DNA of 64,000 nucleotides. Source: Symbiodinium natans. Lineage: Eukaryota; Sar; Dinophyceae; Suessiales; Symbiodiniaceae. Numbering within the stretch: the first letter of the stretch is position 1; each line of letters begins with the position of its first letter. Location of the stretch: positions 412,972-476,971 of the forward strand of contig CAJNDS010002084.1 in assembly GCA_905221605.1 (NCBI GenBank), given 5' to 3'. Both the position numbers and the translations under genes were made by a program. Of this stretch, positions 1-9,870 are shown in pieces. Under the pieces are notes generated by a model that saw only the letters and a program-made list of their open reading frames with translations, did not search any database and was not told the origin of the DNA.

Positions 1-2130
1 CCTGCAGTGGGGGCCGGCCCTAGACTCCAACCCTGTAGTAAGTATCAGGTAGTTCATGGAAATACTTGCTCCCAAAATGACCATCTTCCCTTACAAGCCT
101 TTTCGGCAGCCTAGCTAAATTCCCAGGAGGGCCTGTGGATCAAACCTGCATATACTACTGCTCCAAGAAGCCCAGGTCTTGCGATCGTACTGTGCTGCAG
201 CAGGGGCCCAGACCCCAACAAGCAGGGAGGGGCATAGCGTTGCAAGTGCCTGTAGGGGTTTGTTGATGGTTTAGGGTTTGGGCTTGAGCGTTTACAGTTG
301 GGGGGTAGCAAGTTCCCTAATTAATGGGTTGTCAAGCGTTCCCTTCAAGCCCCCGAGCCTGCTTTTCAAGGGTGTTGTGGTAGGAACCTACGAAAAAATA
401 GGCTTGGGGCTCTTGAGGCAGAGCCAGCTTTGTTGCCAGTGCTCTTTCGGGGAAGCTCGATCTTTGGGGTTCAAGTGTTGAGTAGTTGAGGGGCTTCCGG
501 AGCTTCCGGCGGGTTACCGCCGCGGTTTCCGAGCGCTTCTTCGCGGTAACTTGGGTGGATCCCCCCTCCTGTTGTCGGATGATGCGGCGCCCTCCCTACG
601 GCCCTACGGGGCCCCCGCTCGCCCCCCATGGTGCGAGCCAACTGCCGGGATTCAGGGTTTAGGGTGCGCAGCGCTCAATTAGGGCTTTGTTATTTGGGGG
701 GCTGCCAAGGGCAATTTCTGTTCTCTCCTTCCGATTGAAGCCTCCTGCCTGCATCCGGCCAGTGGGCTCGAGCTCGAACACATGACGTGGGGTTTGTACT
801 ACTGTTATTGGTGAGTGTCTATGAGGTTCCTTTTTAATTTTGGCGAGTGTAACTATCGGGTGTCCTTTTGGGGGTACAAGAAATATATGACCCTACGTAC
901 TTCACACGACATTCCGGATGGCCCGATGCGCAGACTGCAGCCCCCGCCGTCGTGAGCCATCAACCTTACTGAACACCGGGCTCCGGTAGAGGGCAGACAT
1001 TTTACAAGTAATCAGGGCAATTTCTATTTCCTTCAGTATTCAGGTAGGCAGTCCTTGACACATCCCGCCCCCCACCTGGCCCTGCCAGCGCACTGCGATG
1101 GGCCCGGTCAAGAGGCGCCTTCGCCAATCCCAAACTCCAACCCTGACAGCGCAAACCCCAAACCCCAGACCCGAAGCCCCAAACCCCAAACCCTAAGCCC
1201 TAAACCTCTAAATCCCTGAACCCAAATCCTGAATATGAACCCGCTAGCCTAGAATCCGACAGCTTTGTAAGGCCTAAACCCACCTACAGAGAATAGATAC
1301 AGACATGGTAGTGTAGACATTACATCTCTGCGCGTGTGCCGGCTTTCTCCAAGCAGGTTTTTTCTTTTACCGATATCGCGCTTCGCATAAAATTCAGCAG
1401 TTCAGCACATGTATGTGTCTCATTTCGGAAAAGCCCTAAACCCCAAAACCCTAAACCCCAAACCCTAAACCCTAAACCCCAAACCCCAAACCCCAAACCC
1501 CAAACCCTACCGTTGAAAGGACGAGCCGCTTCAATGCCTTCACTCCCCAGAGGCATATGGCCCCAGGGGGGGGGGGGGGGGGGGCTCGTGCGTCAATCTG
1601 GGTGCCATCCGGGCCGTCGGCTCGACATGGTTTTTGGGTTTAGGGTTGGTTGTAGGGTTTAGGGTTTAGGGTTTAGGGGTTATAGGGTTACAGGGTTATT
1701 GGATTGGGTTATTGGGTTATTGGGCTTAGGGTTATAGGGTTATAGGGTTATAGGGTTATAGGGCTATAGGGTTAATGGGTTATAGGGTTATAGGGTTATA
1801 GGGTTATAGGGTTATAGGGTTATAGGGTATAGGGTTATAGGGTTATGGGGTTTAAGGGTTTAAGGGTTTAGGGTTTAAGGTAAGCGAATGAGACGCAAAG
1901 TAGCGACAGAGCACTGTTGCTGTTTGTGGTGGCTGGGGTATCGAGCCTTCAGTTTCTGTGGTGATGGTTTTGCTCTCGGCACTGCTTCTCCGGCTCGGTG
2001 CACCAGGCTTACAGCTTCTTACCGTCAGGGTAGTCCAAGCACCACCAGAGTTTCCTGAACTACTCCCCTATATGCCTGCAGTGTAGTAGATCAGCTCCTA
2101 CATCGAACCACTCCCTGGGCGCAATGAGGC
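1..2130. other. Non-coding flank with degenerate telomere-like repeats
   Basis: I see no convincing gene here. The stretch holds degenerate CCCTAAA-type units (about 1130-1230 and 1434-1515), a G run near 1565-1583, and a G-strand array at about 1640-1880. The later part of that array changes from TTTAGGG to an 8-bp GGGTTATA unit. Short open frames in this stretch are translations of repeat or low-complexity DNA. Confidence 0.5.
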
Positions 2131-2772
2131 ATGGCACCTAAGTGGGAGTGTTCAAAGTGCCTGGAGGACAACAGCGACTCAGAAGAACACTGCGAATGGT
2201 GCGACACTGCGCGTGACGACGCAGACCCTATCCGCCTCGCAAAGAAGGCTGCGCAAGAGGCCGCGCGGGAAGCTGCAAGGGAGGCCGCAAGAGAAGCTGC
2301 AAAGCAGGCCGCCCGGGAGCGCCGTGCTTACGCGACTGCACAGCCGGGTGGCTATGCACCAACCGGGCAGTATTTCCCTTGGAAGCCGGTGGAAGAGATT
2401 CCTGCACGCAGCAGACGGACGGACTTGGACGATGGGGAGGCTGAGGCAGAGGCAGCGGAGTGGGCTCGAAGCCGACGCGGCCGGCTGTTGCAGGAGCTGT
2501 CCATCGTGGACTTCTGTGGAGCCACCGAGAGGCGTTCTCGGTTGCGGGCCCTCCAGCTGGAGCTCCACCCAGATAAGCACGCGCAGGCCCGGCAGCCGCA
2601 TGCCCAGGAGATGTTCCTGCTGGTGCAGAGCCGCTGGGAGGAGGACTTCAGTACCCCCAAACCTCGAGAAAGCATCGGCTCAGCGGAAATGAGTACGGCA
2701 GTGACGCACTCTGGCATCCCCGGCTCAGAGATGCCTCATCATCATACCCTATATTTGCTCGGGTGGTACTGA
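2131..2772 (+). CDS. RanBP2-type zinc finger and J-like domain protein (probable first exon)
   Basis: The 213-residue ORF begins with a RanBP2-type zinc finger: W5, C7, C10, N14, C21 and C24 match the W-x-C-x2-C...N...C-x2-C pattern. Residues about 35-72 are Ala/Glu/Arg/Lys-rich with repeated REAA units, probably helical. Residues about 115-175 resemble the later part of a J domain, with an HPDK motif at H146-K149 between two helices, which suggests an Hsp70 partner; the N-terminal J helix is not obvious. The tail after about residue 173 looks like read-through of a donor at 2651 (GTACCC), so the true coding exon may end there. The start was chosen because the finger begins four residues after this Met. 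Partner exons are not proven; helical exons follow at 3013 and 3391. Confidence 0.6.
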   Translation: MAPKWECSKCLEDNSDSEEHCEWCDTARDDADPIRLAKKAAQEAAREAAREAAREAAKQAARERRAYATAQPGGYAPTGQYFPWKPVEEIPARSRRTDLDDGEAEAEAAEWARSRRGRLLQELSIVDFCGATERRSRLRALQLELHPDKHAQARQPHAQEMFLLVQSRWEEDFSTPKPRESIGSAEMSTAVTHSGIPGSEMPHHHTLYLLGWY

Positions 2773-3012
2773 AGTTGCCATAGAACCTAGCACCACTGAA
2801 ATCCACCGCCTGAGGTGGCCCTGCAACAGCCCGTAGCCCGTAGCCTTTTGTGCACGAGCGAGAGATCAATTCTTTCAAGCTTTGCAAGCCCAACCCCGCA
2901 ACTTTCCGAAACTGCTCAGATCGATTCCTCAATCTCCGAGCTTTTCCCCGATCTGTTCCACACTCTAGAAGCCTGCTCGAAGCCACGGGCCGGCAACCGA
3001 TGTGAACCGCAG

Positions 3013-3323
3013 GACGAGAAGGGCCGCAAGCAGCGCAAGCAGGAGGAGCTCCGGAGGGAGGAGGAGCGCCTAGCGGAGGAGGAGCGGCAGCGCCAGCGGG
3101 CGGCCGCCCAGGAGGCGGCCAGGGCCCGGGAGGCTGCCCTGCGCCGGCAGCGCGAGGCCGAGGAGGCCGAGCAGAAGCGGCGCCTGGACGCCGCCCGGGC
3201 GGCTGTGGAGCGCGAGGAGGCGCGCCGCCGAGCCGAGAAGGCCGAGGCGGCCGAGGCGGCCGAGGCCGAGGAAGAGCGGGAGGCTGCACCGCCGAGCGAC
3301 CAGGCACTCTTATACAAGACCTG
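3013..3323 (+). CDS. Charged single-helix/coiled-coil exon
   Basis: An acceptor-like CCGCAG precedes this exon and a GTCAGT donor follows. The open frame is almost entirely Glu, Arg, Lys, Ala and Gln (for example EELRREEERLAEEERQRQ), a strong coiled-coil or single-alpha-helix composition. No family can be named from such sequence. It shares frame with the island at 3391 and could belong to the gene starting at 2131, but the phase from 2650 does not fit a direct join. Confidence 0.5.
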
Positions 3324-3390
3324 GTCAGTTCAAAAATGTAGCTACCCCGATACATGTTGTGCAGGGCGTGTCATTGACATGGATGTGCAG

Positions 3391-3504
3391 GAAGGTGCCC
3401 AGCTTGATGAGGAGGAAGTGACGGACTACTCCTTCGAGGCGAGGTGGCAGTACCGGCTCGGATTCGGGATGATTTGGGGACAGCGCGCTCACTCATCACC
3501 CTAA
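3391..3504 (+). CDS. Possible terminal exon, acidic
   Basis: An acceptor-like GTGCAG precedes this frame, which encodes an acidic then aromatic peptide (EGAQLDEEEVTDYSFEARWQ) and stops just before CCCTAAA repeats begin. It is in the same frame as the helical exon 3013-3323. I do not recognise a family. Confidence 0.35.
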   Translation, partial: EGAQLDEEEVTDYSFEARWQYRLGFGMIWGQRAHSSP

Positions 3505-3648
3505 AACTAAACCCCAGCAGCCTTTCTTCACATCTGGCCGCACGCGGGGCCGATCTAAATCTCCGGCCTCTTGTGGGACCCTAAACAAACCCTAAACAAA
3601 CCCTGAACCCTAAACCCTAAACCCTAAACTATACCGACTAAAGATAAG

Positions 3649-3762
3649 ATGTCGCAGCAGAGACCCGAAAGGGCCCCCAGAATTCAGGAGCTGGTCGAGG
3701 AGCAGCACCGCATAGATGCTGCCCGAAGGAGGCGACGGGGGTGCCGAATGCCATTGCCGTGA
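3649..3762 (+). CDS. Short Arg/Glu-rich exon-like ORF
   Basis: A 37-codon frame starting MSQQRPERAPRIQELVEEQ lies between a CCCTAAA array upstream and a long TTTAGGG array downstream, the same context as the other exon islands. It may be a first exon; a GTTTAGGG donor-like junction follows at about 3777. No function can be assigned. Confidence 0.3.
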   Translation: MSQQRPERAPRIQELVEEQHRIDAARRRRRGCRMPLP

Positions 3763-3775
3763 TCATGACAACCTG

Positions 3776-3895
3776 GTTTAGGGTTTAGGGTTTAGGGTTT
3801 AGGGTTAGGGTTTAGGGTTTAGGGTTTAGGGTTTAGGGTTTAGGGTTTAGGGTTTAGGGTTTAGGGTTTAGGGTTTAGGGTTTAGGGTTTAGGGT
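3776..3895. repeat. Telomere-like array, TTTAGGG on + strand
   Basis: About seventeen near-perfect TTTAGGG units. The array directly follows the coding-like island ending at 3762, in the G-rich orientation typical downstream of exon islands in this window. Confidence 0.9.
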
Positions 3896-4126
3896 CCCCC
3901 AAAACATGCTTCAGTCAGGGGATTCGAGAGCCTTGGGAGGCTCTGAGTAGGCACGGCAGATTATTCAAAGGCTCCTCCAGCTTTCGTCGCAGCATGCGCA
4001 AGTCGATCGAACTTTTATGGGCGCAGGGTGGCGACCTCAATGCATAATTGAACAGAGACTTTGTGCACAACGAGTCCCTTCAAAAGCCCGGAAATTTAAT
4101 CTTCAAACCTCATACTGTACTCAAGA

Positions 4127-4213
4127 ATGTCTGAAAGGAGGGAGAGGGAGCTGCGCCTTGAGATGGAAGAGCGGAAGACGTCCTCGCAAGAGGGTGAGGA
4201 CGCTTTCGGGTGA
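4127..4213 (+). CDS. Possible first exon upstream of the DUF4116 gene
   Basis: A 28-codon frame encodes a charged helical peptide (MSERRERELRLEMEERKTSS). A GTGAGG donor-like site lies at 4194, so the in-frame TGA at 4211 may be intronic. It precedes the ubiquitin-like exon at 4522, but a GT-AG join between them does not keep the preferred frame, so the link is unproven. Confidence 0.3.
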   Translation: MSERRERELRLEMEERKTSSQEGEDAFG

Positions 4214-4291
4214 TTGAGGGTGAAAGGGTTGAGGCTTCGGGGATTTTAGGAGCCCTAAGGGGATTATCGGATAGGATTCTAGGGGATTGTA

Positions 4292-4378
4292 TTGGGATGT
4301 TCCCCCTTAGGGATTGCAATTTAAGAGGGGGACTAGAATCGCTATCAAGGACTGTTAGTATAAGGCGGAACATCCCAA
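4292..4378. mobile_element. MITE-like inverted repeat, family 1 (GGGATG ends)
   Basis: The ends read TTGGGATGTTC and GAACATCCCAA, exact reverse complements. The interior shares the ACTGTTAGTATAAG segment with copies at 11598, 15184, 17653, 38601, 40991, 52910 and about 60560. There is no coding capacity. This copy is in the probable intron before the exon at 4522. Confidence 0.75.
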
Positions 4379-4521
4379 CCCTAAACCCGAAACCCTAAAC
4401 CCTAAACCCTAAACCTAAACCCTGTTAAGGAAGGGTTATGGGTTCAGGGTTCAGGGTTCAGGGTTTAGGGTTTAGGGTTTAGGGGATGAAGCACCTGAGC
4501 CCTACAACCCCTACACCCCAG

Positions 4522-7500
4522 GAGCCTGCAGACGCCGAGCACACGGTGGAGGTAAACATCTGCGACATCCAGGGGCCCCTGCGCACGGTCTCCGCCTCCA
4601 ACACTTGGCTGTGCCATGTCCTGGATTAGCCCAAAGAGCCCAATATCCCCTTAATTAGGAAATATTGCTGAATTTATATAGGGATCCTTAATGTGAATTA
4701 ATGTATATTCCTTAATGAAGGGGTATTGGGCTCTTTGGGGGCAGTAGAGTATGGCAACCTTTAGCCTTTCCGGGACCGGGAGTTGGCCCTTATTTCCTTT
4801 TTTTAGGGTTGGGGTTCCTTTGGTAATCCCCTTAACGCCAAAAAGGGCACCCTTGTTATTCCTAGGTTATTTTGGGTCTAGCGTTTGGGGACTTTAGAAT
4901 CCGGTGAAGCTTGAGTTCCCCTAGGGTACTAGACAACTGAGGCCCCGAACTGTGTAGGTTTTTTAGCGACCCTGCCTATAGAGTAAACCCTGACAAACAA
5001 AGAGAGAATCATGCCCAAGAATCTCCGCGCCCTCTCACCCTAAAACCCTAAGCTTTAAGGGCTTCGCCCGTCGCCCCTGGGTCTTATCTTAGGTAGGTTG
5101 CAAAAACTATGAGACCGGGGGGTTGGTAGGTTTTTTTTCACACATCTCTGCCTTGATGCCAGAGACCCCAACGCAAGAGCCTCAGTTGGTTTCCGAACCT
5201 CCCCCCCCCCACCCCCCCGCGGCCATTCCACAAGGTCTACAGTAGGGTTTAGAGTTTAGGGTTTAGGGCTTAGGGTTTAGGGTTTAGGGTTCAGGGTTCA
5301 GGGTTTAGGGTTTCTCCAGATGTATAGGGCGCGTCTCTATCGGGGTTCCCGAAAATGGGGGTACCCTTTCTGGGGGTCCCTTTGGGGGGATTCTATTCTA
5401 TTTGGGGCATTAGAAGGGGTACCTAGTAGTAGAGGAAGTAACCTTTAACCTTTTTGGGGTGGTATAATCCCCCTTATAATCCCAAAGGTTAACCTTGAAT
5501 TCCCCCAGGTTACTGGACAACTAAGGGTACCCCTATTTGGGGAAGTACCCATATGAACGATCATGCTGCGCGTCTCATCGTACGCATGGCAACCCATAAC
5601 CCCATTTGTAAGTATACTTGTAAAATGCTTAGAGGACTCAGGGGGGACTTAGAAGTACAGTTCTGATTGGAGTCATAAGTACCCTGAACCTCCAAGTACC
5701 CATTGGCCTCCAATATCGTCGATGTAAAGAAGCCAAACCCTGAACCCTAAATCCTATAAACCCCATAAACCCTATAAACCCTATAAACCCTATAAACCCT
5801 ATAAACCCTATAAATCCTATATGTCTCCTATAAGCCCTGTAAACCCTATAAACCCTATAAATCCTAAAACCCCATATACCCATGGGCCTCCCCAGGATCG
5901 TCGACATAAAGAAGCTACTGGAGCGCAGCGAGAAGGTGGCGCGGCAGAGGCAGCGCTTGCTCTGCGGCGACCGTGATGCAGACGACCTGGACTGGGGGTC
6001 GGTTTAGGGTTGTTTAGGGTTTAGGGTTGTTTAGGGTTTAGGGTTTAGGGGTTAGGGTTTAGGGTTTAGGGCAATTCTTGCCTTCTTGCCTGTACCTTTC
6101 TATGCAATGACATATGGGGGTTTTCGAAATTAGGGGGCCCGAGACCCTAATGTTGACCCCCAAAATGGATTCCCCTATAGTAAGAACCCCAAGAAGGTAC
6201 CCTTAATTAATTAATTATATATATATATAGATAAATATATAAGTATATCTATACATAAACTCATATACTTATATGCACTCTCGTGCACGTGATTCTCCAA
6301 TACATACAGTCCCGCCCTCATGTGCAGAGGAGCTGGTGACGGACCTGGCAGCGGGAGCGAGCCGCCTGAACTTGGTGTTGCTATATCCCCCTTGGGAATT
6401 ACTTTTTGTTTTTGTTCATATAAAACCCAAGAGGATATTTAAAACAATATTTTGTAGTAAGGTTCTAAGGGGAGTGTAGGTTGGTGGTCTGCATGGACAA
6501 GCACTTCAAGCTCGACATGTTCCTATATCTCCCTTGGGAATTGTTTTTTTTTGTTTTTGCTCATATAAAAACCAAGAGGACATGTAAAAAAAAAGTTCAT
6601 TGAGGCTCTAAGGGGAGTATAGCCCTAACCCTAAACCCTAAACCCTAAACCCTTGTTATTTCGGTTCTAGGGGGAGTCTAGGTTCATCAGCGCCTTCCGC
6701 AGCAACTGGCGCGCGCTGCAGTACGCTTCCTCGAGCCTGCGGGCCAACCCAAAGATCGTGAAAATGGCTGCGCCTTACTGTTGGTTGGTAGGGAAGGGGG
6801 AAGAAGGTACCACTAATATAATCCCTGAAAGGGTCTCTATAGGGGGATATAGAGTGCCTGATGCCCTCAACCCTAAACCCTAAACCCCAAACCCTGAACC
6901 CTAAACCCTAAACCCACTAACCAAGAGCAAGGTGCACCGGGACTGGCATGCTCTTGCCTTGGCATCTCCCGACCTGCAGGCGGATTACGGTTTGGCAAGG
7001 CTGGCGGTCCGCGGTGACGGAATGGCCCTGCAGGTGCTGTCTGCCAAGATGCAGAGTCTTTGTCATAGCTGGGATTGAGGGTTAGGGTTTAGGGTTTGGG
7101 GTTTAGGGTTTAGGGTTTAGGGTTTAGGGTAACATTTTACATCTTCAAGGGTACTTAAACTCAATGAGGAATGGTAGCTTTACATGATTTAAATACTATC
7201 CCAACCATGAACTAGGAATGATCGGCCGCTGGTTCTCACTGCCATACAGCAGAACTGGAGAGCCCTGCAGTTTGCGTCCCTTCGCCTGCGGAGTGACCGG
7301 GACATCGTGCCTAGGCAGGCCCTTGGGAACACTGTTTTTTGTACTTCCCTGTATTTCCCCAGTGTGGGTCTTAAGAGCATCTTAGTTCGGAATACCCTTC
7401 ACAAAGATATTGTTTTTCTAAAGGGTTCTGTAGGTGCCAGCCCCGAAACCCTAAACCCTAACCCCTAAACCACCCAGGTTCTGGAAGCCGTGAAGCAAGA

Positions 7501-9505
7501 TACTGGCGCCCTGGAGTTCGCTTCCCAGCGCCTCCAAGGCGACCGCACCGTCGTCCTCTTGGCCGTGCGCATCTGGGTTGCTGCTATAAGGGGTTGAGGG
7601 GTTTAGGGTTTAGGGTTTAGGGCTAGGGTTTAGGGTTTATAGTTATAGGGTTGTTAAGGGAGGGGGCTTCAAGGGGGATGTGTAGCCCGAGGTTCCCCAA
7701 GACTTCCTACTATTTCCTAAGCTAAGCTTCCCAAAAGGCTCCCTAGGTACCTACCCGGAATGAGCCCCTTCCCTTAAGAACCCATTTCAGGAACTTCAGG
7801 CAAGTTACCATCAGTAAGAAACGATCTTACTTCCCATGTATAAGGTCCACCCCTGATAAGTGCTGCTTGCCAGCCCCCCCGCACCCCCTTTCCGCTTACA
7901 AAGCCCCCCCCCCCCCTGACCCCATTAAACAACAAGGCCACAAGGCCTAACCCCCAATCCCTGAAGCCTTAAACCCCTAAACCCTAAATCCAAAAAATCC
8001 TCAACCAACCGAAGCTCCTCCACAGCATGGGACCCTAAAATTAAACCCTCAACCCTAAACCCCTAAACCCCTAAACCCCTAAACCCCTAAACCCCTGAAC
8101 CCCTAAGCCCCTAAGCCCCTAAGCCCCTAAACCCCTAAACCCCTAAACCCCTAAACCCCTAAACCCCTAAACCCCTAAACCCCTAAACCCCTAAACCCTA
8201 AACCCTAAACCCTAAACCCTACACCCTACACCCTAAACCCTAAACCCTAAACCCTACCCTGCCCCCCAGGCATCAGCGGCTCCGCGCTGCGCTTCGCCTC
8301 GCCAAAGTTGCAGGCGGACCTCGAGGTGGTCATCGAAGCGCTGAAGCCGGGCTGCTTTTTGGGGTTTAGGGTTTAGGGTTTAGGGTTTAGGGTTTAGGGT
8401 CTAGGGTTTAGAGTATAGGGTTTAGAGTTTAGGGTTTAGGGAGGTGGTCATCGAGGCCCTGAAGCCGGGCTGCTCTGGAGGGTTTTGAGGTTTTTGCTGT
8501 AAGGTTTTTGTCAGGTTTTTTGGGTTATTTAGGTTTATTTATAGGTTTTTAAGGTTTTTGTTAGCTTGTTAAGGGCATTTAGGGTGTTTAGGTTTTTTAG
8601 GCTGTTTAGGGCGTTCAGGGCGTTTAGTGTTGTGTGGTTGGCTTCCCTAGTTAACTCTATAAAACCTTGGATTATTGAAAAAGTCAAAAAAAGTCGTAAA
8701 AGAGTCTTTTGGAGAAGTCCTCGGAAAAACTTGTTTTCAAAAAGTCTAAAAAGTCTAAAACAAGTCTTTTGAAAAGTCTTCAAGATAGTCGTTGAAATGT
8801 CGAGAAAAGTCTAGAAAAAGTCCTTTTGGAGACTCTTTCAAGACTTTTTTGCAAAGAAAAGAGGCTCGGGGAGGTGGGGCGCTGCCCGCAAGACTTTTCA
8901 AGACTTTCTTTAGACTTGTTGGAGACTTTTTCCAAGGAAAAGTCTCGAACTCTAAAAAACTCTCCGGGGAGGGGGGGGGGGTGCCGGAAAGACTTTCTTT
9001 AGACTTTTTGGAGACTTTTTCCAAGTTTAGGGTTTAGGGTTTAGGGTTTAGGGTTTAGGGTTTAGGGTTTGGGGTCTGGGGTTTAGGGTTTAGGGTTTAG
9101 GTAGGGTTTAGGGTTTGTGGTCATCGAGGCCCTGAAGCCGGTCTGCTGTGGAGTGTTTTGAGGTTTTTGTTTTAAGGTTTTTATGATGAGGTTTTTTTGG
9201 TTGTTTAGGGTTTTTTTTTGGTTTTTGTTAGGTTGTTAAGGGTATTCAGGGCTTTTAGGGTTGTTTGGGGTGTTAGTGTGTTTAGGGCGTTTAGCAAGTT
9301 TAGGGTTGTTTTTCTTTTCCGCAGATTTCGGGCAACTGAACTTAAGCTCCGCCCTACCGAAGCCCGAAGCCCGGAGCATCCCAGGAAGCAGGACAGCAAG
9401 GCCATCACGCACACCGCCCCGGAGATCCGGACGGATCCCAAGCTCCACCAGGCCATGCGCGGAAACTCCGAGGTGCTCCGCTTCCTCGGCTACGACAGCA
9501 GCTAG
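4522..9505 (+). CDS. Multi-exon gene with DUF4116 repeats
   Basis: Exons inferred from acceptor AGs and phase: 4522-4623, 5896-6001, 6330-6376, 6480-6518, 6682-6769, 6932-7053, 7216-7306, 7478-7568, 8270-about 8349 and 9325-9505 (stop TAG). From the third exon on to 8270 every junction preserves frame. The first two exons resemble an N-terminal ubiquitin-like fold (VEVNICDIQGPLRTV, then IVDIKKLLERSEK). The middle exons give at least four repeats of the DUF4116 type: NWRALQYASSSLRANPKIV, DWHALALASPDLQADYGL, NWRALQFASLRLRSDRDIV, TGALEFASQRLQGDRTVV and GSALRFASPKLQADLEVV. The C-terminus is EVLRFLGYDSS. DUF4116 is a protist-expanded repeat of unknown function. Donors include GT, GC (6770, 7569) and GA (7054), as reported for dinoflagellates. 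The joins 4623/5896 and 8349/9325 are unresolved. Confidence 0.72.
4630..4739. mobile_element. MITE-like inverted repeat, family 4 (CCCAAAGAGCCCAATA ends)
   Basis: The 16-nt ends CCCAAAGAGCCCAATA and TATTGGGCTCTTTGGG are perfect reverse complements around an AT-rich core. A second copy with the same ends lies at 30471-30595. This copy starts directly after the last codons of the exon at 4522, so it may form the 5' end of that intron. Confidence 0.8.
5243..5310. repeat. Telomere-like array, G-rich orientation
   Basis: Degenerate TTTAGGG/TTCAGGG units within the long intron between the exons at 4522 and 5896. Confidence 0.75.
5341..5530. repeat. Inverted-repeat family 3 fragment (GGGTACCC core)
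   Basis: The stretch has the GTTCCCGAAAATGGGGGTAC start and repeated GGGGTAC/GTACCCC segments seen again near 9776-9870, 13275-13378, 31015-31060 and 37452-37555. The edges are degenerate. It is non-coding and intronic. Confidence 0.4.
5590..5700. repeat. Degenerate copy of inverted-repeat family 5
   Basis: The right end, CCTGAACCTCCAAGTA, matches the ends of the intact copy at 54352-54496; the left half is eroded. It is followed by an irregular CCCTATAAA array (about 5745-5880) that runs up to the acceptor of the exon at 5896. Confidence 0.4.
6377..6479 (+). mobile_element. Introner-like element forming a complete intron (copy 1)
   Basis: This 103-bp segment is an entire intron of the DUF4116 gene: donor GTTGCTATATC, acceptor GTGTAG, and removal joins the flanking exons in frame. 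Its ends are imperfect inverted repeats (CTATATCCCCCTT against AAGGGGAGTGTAG). Nearly the same start (GTTCCTATATCTCCCTTGGG) and related interior recur in the next intron at 6519, and a third copy lies at 37101. An intron whose body is a repeated TIR element is the pattern called an introner. Confidence 0.75.
6519..6681 (+). mobile_element. Introner-like element in the next intron (copy 2)
   Basis: The intron starts GTTCCTATATC and ends GGGGGAGTCTAG. Bases 6519-6619 parallel copy 1 (CTTGGGAATT, ATATAAAA, CCAAGAGGA, GGCTCTAAGGGGAGTATAG). A CCCTAAA tract and a second copy of the right end (GGTTCTAGGGGGAGTCTAG) follow, as if the right end were duplicated by a telomere-like insertion. Splicing it out joins GAC-AT to G-TTC in phase. 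Confidence 0.7.
7078..7130. repeat. Telomere-like array, G-rich orientation
   Basis: TTTAGGG units in the 5' part of the intron after the exon ending at 7053; the same gene's introns end with CCCTAAA units (for example 7446-7475). Confidence 0.8.
7930..8260. repeat. Telomere-like array, CCCTAAA with an 8-bp CCCCTAAA section
   Basis: The long C-strand array begins degenerate, becomes a regular 8-bp CCCCTAAA repeat (about 8055-8195) and ends as 7-bp CCCTAAA. It forms the 3' part of the intron before the exon at 8270, which starts nine bases after the last unit. Confidence 0.9.
8357..8440. repeat. Telomere-like array, G-rich orientation
   Basis: TTTAGGG units begin seven bases after the DUF4116 exon end at about 8349 and run to the second copy of that exon end. 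Confidence 0.85.
8670..9025. repeat. Self-similar AAAAGTCT/AGACTTTT repeat tract
   Basis: Irregular repeats of AAAAGTCT and the reverse complement AGACTTTT pack this part of the last DUF4116 intron. They create open frames on both strands that I treat as artefacts. Confidence 0.6.
9026..9115. repeat. Telomere-like array, TTTAGGG
   Basis: About a dozen TTTAGGG units with a few variants, ending at the third copy of the duplicated exon end. Confidence 0.9.
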
Positions 9506-9617
9506 GTAGGCCCTGACTGGGATACTTTTGTCTATTTTGTCTCTTTTTTGGGGGGGTTCAAGAGGGTCATAGCAACCGTAACCCTAAACCCCAAAAACCC
9601 CGAAGAAGATTTTTCAG

Positions 9618-9753
9618 AGATTTACGGGCCATCCGAGGCAGGGACCGGAAGAACACGGAGCAGGAGCTCTTTGACATGCACATGGGCATCTTCAAGTGCC
9701 CCTACGATGACGACTCCATTGCCGCCGCCCTTAGGGGAGAGCGCTTTCGGTGA
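9618..9753 (+). CDS. Exon-like island with stop, unrecognised
   Basis: A TTTTCAG acceptor precedes a frame encoding DLRAIRGRDRKN, then TEQELFDMHMGIFKCPYDDD, ending RGERFR and TGA. It lies 112 bp after the stop of the DUF4116 gene, so it is either an alternative 3' exon or the end of another gene. I do not recognise the family. Confidence 0.45.
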
Positions 9754-9775
9754 CCGGCCGAGGTATTCACACATG

Positions 9776-9870
9776 GGGTTTCCGAAAAGAGGGGTACCCT
9801 TTTCGGGGGTCCTTTCAAGGGGATGTTATCATTTGGGGGTTTATATTAGGGATCCCTTATTTCCGGAAAT
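9776..9870. repeat. Inverted-repeat family 3 copy
   Basis: GGTTTCCGAAAAGAGGGGTA at the left is mirrored by the CCGGAAATCC segment near the right end. The GGGTACCCTTTTCGGGGGTC core also occurs in related form near 5350 and 13275. It is non-coding. Confidence 0.5.

Larger units (their letters stand above)
8319..9240 (+). repeat. Triplicated exon end with its following intron sequence
   Basis: The segment GTGGTCATCGA...CTGAAGCCGG, which ends the DUF4116 exon at 8270, occurs three times: 8322-8350, 8443-8471 and 9116-9144. The second and third copies also share the next ~60 bases (TGGAG, TTTTGAGGTTTTTG). All three still encode VVIEALKP, so alternative exons are possible. Confidence 0.7.

Noticed and set aside
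1320-1662. ORFs with PNPKPQT or GLGFRVWG repeats here and at similar places
   Set aside because: These are translations of CCCTAAA/TTTAGGG arrays.
3661-3682. CCCGAAAGGG at 3664 as an extra copy of the retroelement hairpin
   Set aside because: Only three base pairs form, the outer bases do not pair, and neither AGC nor NGYCG is in place.
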